Source: CAZCSK01 sp964501265
GTDB lineage: Bacteria > Actinomycetota > CADDZG01 > JAHWKV01
Reading direction: 5' to 3'
DNA: 64,000 nt
Assembly (NCBI GenBank): GCA_964501265.1
Contig: CAZCSK010000006.1
Location: 12,969 to 76,968, forward strand
Positions 60,084-64,000 of the stretch are shown here, piece after piece. Under the pieces are notes generated by a model. That model did not search any database. It saw only the letters and a program-made list of their open reading frames with translations, and was not told where the DNA came from. How positions within the stretch are numbered: position 1 is the first letter of the stretch; the number at the start of each line of letters is the position of its first letter. Position numbers and translations under genes: made by a program.

Positions 60084-62837
60084 TCATCGTCTCCTACTCT
60101 TAGATTTCGGCCTGGTGCCGCTGCCTCTGAAGGATTTGGCTGGCCCCGCCGGAAGTATCAGCGTGAACTTCGAACCCTTACCCTCGTCACTGCTCACTTC
60201 AAGCCTGCCTCCATGACCTTCCGCGATTCGCCGAACGTATGCCAGCCCCAGACCCAAGCCGCCGAACCTGCGTGTTGACGACGCATCGGCCTGAACGAAG
60301 CTCTCGCCGATCCGATCCAACTCCGAGGTCTTCATGCCAATCCCACGGTCCGTCACAGAGATTCGAACTTCGTCGCCCGCGCTCCCATTGGCTAGAACCT
60401 CTGCCGTGACGACCACTTTTCCGCCTTTGGGACTGAACTTGACGGCATTGTCGATCAGTTCGCTGATCGCTATCGTTACCAGCCGCGCGTCTGCCTCAAC
60501 GGGACGCAGCCCGCGGAATCCTGTCCGCTGGAACTTATGCTTCGGGGCTGAACTCTTCCAACTTGTCACCAGCCGCTCAGTTACCTTATTGAGGTCGAGA
60601 GGCTCCTTACTTGGAATTAACCTGCCCGATTCCATCGCCGAAAAGTCAACGAGCATCTCGACTATTCGCTCGAGCCGCAACGCAGACGCACTTATTCCCT
60701 CCAAAAAAGTTATGGCCTGAGCACGAGAAACTTTCCTTCGTCGGAGCAGGTCCGCATAACCTTTTATAGGAGTGAGTGGTGTCCGCAATTCGTGGGAGAT
60801 ATTTGCCAGAAACTCGGATTTCATACGCTCGACCTCGGCCTGTGCGGTCAGGTCTCGCACCACGGCGACGGCCCCCTCCGCGTCTCCGCTTTCCGTCGTC
60901 ATGGGGGCCGACGTAACTGCAACCTGCAGACCCGCGCCGGCGGCCGTACCGAAGACCGAGCCCGACTGCAGGGCGTAAAAGGGCAAGTCGATTGCTTGGC
61001 CCTCAGGGTCGGTGAGTATCAGCACATCCTTAACCTGCTTTCCGATGAGATCCCCGGCCCCGGAAGCAAGGATTCTTTCCGCCTCTCTATTGACCGAGAC
61101 GATCACCCCGTCGCGATCGATCGCCACCACTCCGTCGGCCATCGACTGAAGCACTATTGCGAGTTGATTACGCTCCGTACGCAGATCCGTCGTCAACTTC
61201 GAGAGTGACTCCGTCATTTGACCGAATGCCAGACCCAAAATCCCGACCTCGTCATCACCGGCTGCTTCCACCGGGGTTTGCAAGTCGCCTGCGCGAACAC
61301 GCTCGGCCGCCCGGGTCAGCCTAAGAATCGGCCGGGTTATCCGCGACCCCGTGAGAAAAGAAAGCAGTATCCCAATGGCGGCCGCGATCAGCGCCACCAG
61401 AAAAAGGGTTCGTGAGAGGCCGCGTTGCGTAAGCTCCAGAACCTCGGACTTCTGGCTCAACACCACCGCCCCGACTACGACGCCGTCGGTCCTGCGCAGC
61501 GGAACATAGGAACTGAAGTACTCTGTGCCGCCTATGAGGTCCCGGCGCGACAAAAACGGGGGCTCGTCGAATGCATCCTCGAGTTCTCTGCGAGATTCTG
61601 GGACAACGCCGGACGTAGCCGGCGACGTGCGCGCCAGGATTCTGTCTTTGGTGATCAGAAAGGCCTCCTGCGCATCCCCGCGCTTGAACTGCAGCACGTA
61701 GTCCTCGTCGAGAACGACTCCTAAAACCACCGCACCCCCTACGCCAACGGGCGCGCCCGGAGGATCGAATCCGGGGGCGTTAAACACTGGATAGGCGGCG
61801 CTAAGAATGATCTTCTCCTGGCCAAGCGCATCGATTGAACCGGCCTCCACTTGATTGAGCGCGCTTCGGACGACTTCGAGACCGGCCAGGCTCAGGCCTT
61901 CGGATTCGTCGAGGTTAACGGACGGCCCCGGACCTGCAGCCGAGAGAGCCAACACCGTTCCCTTTGAGTCGATGAATGCCAGGAAATCGAAAGAATCAAA
62001 AGGATTCCCCGCACTCTGGAGGCCCTCAGCGGTGGCACGCAGACGCGGGTCGCGAGTGGGAACGGCTCGCCGAATGGAATCCGACCCCGCCACCTGGCGA
62101 GCTCCGCTGATGGCCTCACGTATCTGGCCATCGATGATTTGATTCTGGGTCTCGGCCTCGCGAACAGACCTCGCAAGAGCATCTTCCTCGAGGTTGGACG
62201 CAAACACTTGCGTGATGGATCCAGAAATCGTAACCACGACCACCATCAGAAGGCTGACGAAAACGGCGACGAATCTGGCTTGGATGGACGTCTTGATCGC
62301 CCGCCACAGCCAGATCAATAGGGCAACTCCCCCCGCTAGGCGCAAAGCATGTACCGCAAACCAAGCAGGCCCGGGCCGCGCCTCGCTCAATGACTTGATC
62401 GATGCGAAGAAGATTTCAGAAACCCCCAGAAGGGCCAAGGCGACCGCAAGGCGGCGTGCATAGCTAAGCGAACTTCGGTACGCCATCCATGACGCAAACA
62501 AGGCGAGAGACGAGGGCAGCGCGACACCGGAAGCGGCAGCCGCAGCGGCCGAAGGTTCAGAAGTTCGGCGCGCCGACAAAAGACTCAGGGCAATGAGGGC
62601 ATATGCACCCGCACGGAGGCCCAGCGCGCCGGTATCCAACTCAACATCCGCGATCTGCGCGCCGTGGGCCAACTCTCCCAGGGCAAGGAGCATCCATCCC
62701 GCCCCAAAGCCACGCCTCGCCAGCTTTTTCTCGGGGGCGAATTTCGGCCGATTCACAGCAACCCACAGTCCGCCCAAACCGGCGATGGCCACGACGAACG
62801 TGACGACGAAATGAAATGGCGCAGAAAGCAGGTTCAT
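60084..62837 (-). CDS. membrane sensor histidine kinase (multi-TM, Cache-like, HAMP, PAS, HisKA, HATPase)
   Basis: 917 residues from the ATG at 62837 (ten bases after TACCCT); a TTG at 62858 is an alternative. N-terminal 6-7 membrane helices (to about 200), extracytoplasmic Cache-like domain (about 225-450), TM plus HAMP (TGSRITRPILRLTRAAERVRAGDL), PAS (about 560-680), H-box FLANISHELRTPLTPIKG and HATPase with NAVKFSPKGG, DRGIGM and GGLGLGLAYVRRI. First gene of the kinase-lipoprotein-GGDEF-regulator-DivIVA operon. Confidence 0.93.
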   Translation of the reverse strand: MNLLSAPFHFVVTFVVAIAGLGGLWVAVNRPKFAPEKKLARRGFGAGWMLLALGELAHGAQIADVELDTGALGLRAGAYALIALSLLSARRTSEPSAAAAAASGVALPSSLALFASWMAYRSSLSYARRLAVALALLGVSEIFFASIKSLSEARPGPAWFAVHALRLAGGVALLIWLWRAIKTSIQARFVAVFVSLLMVVVVTISGSITQVFASNLEEDALARSVREAETQNQIIDGQIREAISGARQVAGSDSIRRAVPTRDPRLRATAEGLQSAGNPFDSFDFLAFIDSKGTVLALSAAGPGPSVNLDESEGLSLAGLEVVRSALNQVEAGSIDALGQEKIILSAAYPVFNAPGFDPPGAPVGVGGAVVLGVVLDEDYVLQFKRGDAQEAFLITKDRILARTSPATSGVVPESRRELEDAFDEPPFLSRRDLIGGTEYFSSYVPLRRTDGVVVGAVVLSQKSEVLELTQRGLSRTLFLVALIAAAIGILLSFLTGSRITRPILRLTRAAERVRAGDLQTPVEAAGDDEVGILGLAFGQMTESLSKLTTDLRTERNQLAIVLQSMADGVVAIDRDGVIVSVNREAERILASGAGDLIGKQVKDVLILTDPEGQAIDLPFYALQSGSVFGTAAGAGLQVAVTSAPMTTESGDAEGAVAVVRDLTAQAEVERMKSEFLANISHELRTPLTPIKGYADLLRRRKVSRAQAITFLEGISASALRLERIVEMLVDFSAMESGRLIPSKEPLDLNKVTERLVTSWKSSAPKHKFQRTGFRGLRPVEADARLVTIAISELIDNAVKFSPKGGKVVVTAEVLANGSAGDEVRISVTDRGIGMKTSELDRIGESFVQADASSTRRFGGLGLGLAYVRRIAEGHGGRLEVSSDEGKGSKFTLILPAGPAKSFRGSGTRPKSKSRRR

Positions 62838-63000
62838 CTTAAAGGTTAGGGTACCCAACAGCTGGGCGGAATATAAGCAATTCAGCGCTTCCGTTGGTAA
62901 GTCTCTGACAAGATCCGGCCTCTCCTAGCCAAGACAGCAGAAATCCGAAAAATCTTGATCCCGAGCTGAGCCACATTCAGGTTTTGTCACACCCCATCCC

Positions 63001-63006
63001 TATAGT
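63001..63006 (+). promoter_or_regulatory. -10 box TATAGT of tnpB, leaderless
   Basis: TATAGT, six bases, then ATG at 63013. Confidence 0.55.
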
Positions 63007-63012
63007 TATCCT

Positions 63013-64000
63013 ATGCTCGTTAAACAAGCCTTTCGCTTCGAGCTCGACCCCAACAACCTCGAGCTCACCGCCCTCGCCCGCCACGCCGGGACGGCCCGTT
63101 ACGCGTACAACTGGGGTCTGGCGGAGAGAAAGCGGATGCTGGATGGTGGTCAGGGGGGAACCAACGCCATCGCTCAGCACAAGGCATGGAACCAATTCAA
63201 GCGCGAGGACGCTCCATGGTGGGTGGAGATCTCCAAATGCGCTCCCCAGGAGGCGCTTCGGGACCTGGACAAGGCGATGAAGTCGTTTCTTTTATCCAGG
63301 AAGCAAAGGAAAGGTCGCAAGGTCGGCTTCCCCAAGTTCAAACGCAAGGGCAGAAACGACAGCTTCCGCTTGACCGGCTCTATCCACGTCGGGGAAAAAT
63401 CGGTGACTCTCCCGCGCCTTGGAACAATCCGCACCAAGGAGCCGACCGCCAAGCTCCTCGCGTCTTTAGCAAGGATCACCTCTGCCACGGTTAAGCGGGA
63501 AGCCGACCGGTGGTTCGTATCTTTGACAGTGGAAGTAGATCGCCCTGATCCCGCTGTAGTCGATGGCCCGGTGGTGGGGATCGACCGGGGGATCGCCACC
63601 TTCGCGGTCTGCTCGGACGGCTTCGTGATCCAAAGCCCTAGGGCCCTTTGTCGGGGTCTTGCCAAGCTCCGCCGGCTCAACAAGTCCCTATCCCGCAAGA
63701 ACAAAGGATCAAGCAACCGCGCCAAGGCCAAGCTCCGACTTGCCCGCCATCATCTAAGGATCCGAAACCAGAGAAAAGACGCCCTCAATAAGGCCACCAC
63801 TCACCTGGCGAGAACCAAGCAGGTGATCGTGGTCGAGGACTTAAACGTCGCTGGGATGATCCGAAACCGCCACCTATCCAGGGCTATTGCAGACATGGGA
63901 TGGGGGGAGTTTCACCGCCAACTTGCTTACAAATGCCAGTGGTACGGCTCCAAGCTGGTGGTGGCGGATCGGTTCTTTCCCTCGACCAAGACCTGCTCGG
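63013..64000 (+). CDS. tnpB: TnpB, IS200/IS605-family RNA-guided nuclease, C-terminus cut by window end
   Basis: My reading gives 329 codons open to base 64000. N-terminal HTH_OrfB region (RHAGTARYAYNWGLAERKRML), central OB/REC-like part (VGFPKFKRKGRNDSFRL), RuvC motif I VVGIDRGIATFAVC with catalytic Asp, RuvC II QVIVVEDLNVAGM with Glu, and the start of the zinc finger PSTKTCS at the very end; the third Asp and the omega RNA would lie outside. No TnpA is visible upstream. An intact frame to the cut suggests an active element. Confidence 0.93.
   Translation, partial: MLVKQAFRFELDPNNLELTALARHAGTARYAYNWGLAERKRMLDGGQGGTNAIAQHKAWNQFKREDAPWWVEISKCAPQEALRDLDKAMKSFLLSRKQRKGRKVGFPKFKRKGRNDSFRLTGSIHVGEKSVTLPRLGTIRTKEPTAKLLASLARITSATVKREADRWFVSLTVEVDRPDPAVVDGPVVGIDRGIATFAVCSDGFVIQSPRALCRGLAKLRRLNKSLSRKNKGSSNRAKAKLRLARHHLRIRNQRKDALNKATTHLARTKQVIVVEDLNVAGMIRNRHLSRAIADMGWGEFHRQLAYKCQWYGSKLVVADRFFPSTKTCS

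Noticed and set aside
63174..63731. 185-codon minus-strand frame opposite tnpB
   Set aside because: Shadow of tnpB; tnpB has RuvC motifs, the minus frame has none.

Overview
The window reads as a chromosomal segment of an actinobacterium (Actinomycetota) without close resemblance to a genus I can name. Supporting signs are a WhiB-type Fe-S regulator, an HisKA_2 kinase of the PdtaS type, the argS-lysA gene order, a UPF0182 membrane protein, a DivIVA-domain protein, GlgE, and many first genes that start on ATG/GTG only 6-7 bases after a TANNNT -10 box, i.e. leaderless transcripts. Coding density is high, with many ATGA-type overlaps. Most of the segment looks like stable chromosome; 17.6-25.3 kb is the accessory stretch.

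Layout. 1-12.5 kb: a glucan cluster. glgE (cut by the window start) and glgB flank four ATP-grasp ligases, a GCS2 glutamate-cysteine-ligase-like enzyme fused to a CBS pair, and two esterase-D-fold hydrolases, one with a CBM48-like N-terminus. This is the best candidate for an undescribed system. 12.6-17.6 kb: a secreted type-1 periplasmic-binding-like protein (first of three paralogues), BipA/TypA and an FAD oxidoreductase. 17.7-25.3 kb: an AbiE-like toxin-antitoxin pair with an operator over a leaderless promoter, a TetR/cupredoxin/membrane-protein unit with a palindromic operator, an orphan HTH protein, a VanZ-like protein, a 5'-truncated IS481 element and tRNA-Arg(CCG). 25.4-28.8 kb: response regulator-argS-lysA. 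28.8-36 kb: a DNA end-processing island, NurA-HerA-SbcD-SbcC, divergent from Ku; a stand-alone ATP-dependent DNA ligase lies 5 kb further on.

36-44.4 kb: a DAHP synthase-chorismate mutase fusion behind an apparent attenuator whose leader peptide contains Trp-Tyr-Phe-Phe; the second and third periplasmic-binding-like paralogues; a prolyl oligopeptidase; the DNA ligase. 44.5-53.2 kb: WhiB, histidine kinase, biotin carrier plus BKACE, an M15 peptidase lipoprotein, an acyl-CoA carboxylase beta subunit, small membrane and hypothetical proteins, an SDR lacking YxxxK, a DUF805 protein and initiator tRNA-fMet. 53.2-62.8 kb, all minus strand: sensor kinase - FecR-like lipoprotein - degenerate GGDEF membrane protein - response regulator - DivIVA-domain protein with a phage-MuF-like C-terminus - UPF0182. 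63-64 kb: a TnpB gene cut by the window end.

A 16-bp perfect inverted repeat (GGGGGCGCGACACCCC arms) occurs in two unrelated intergenic sites, 43 kb apart, and looks like a dispersed REP/MITE-type element. No rRNA and no CRISPR array was seen.
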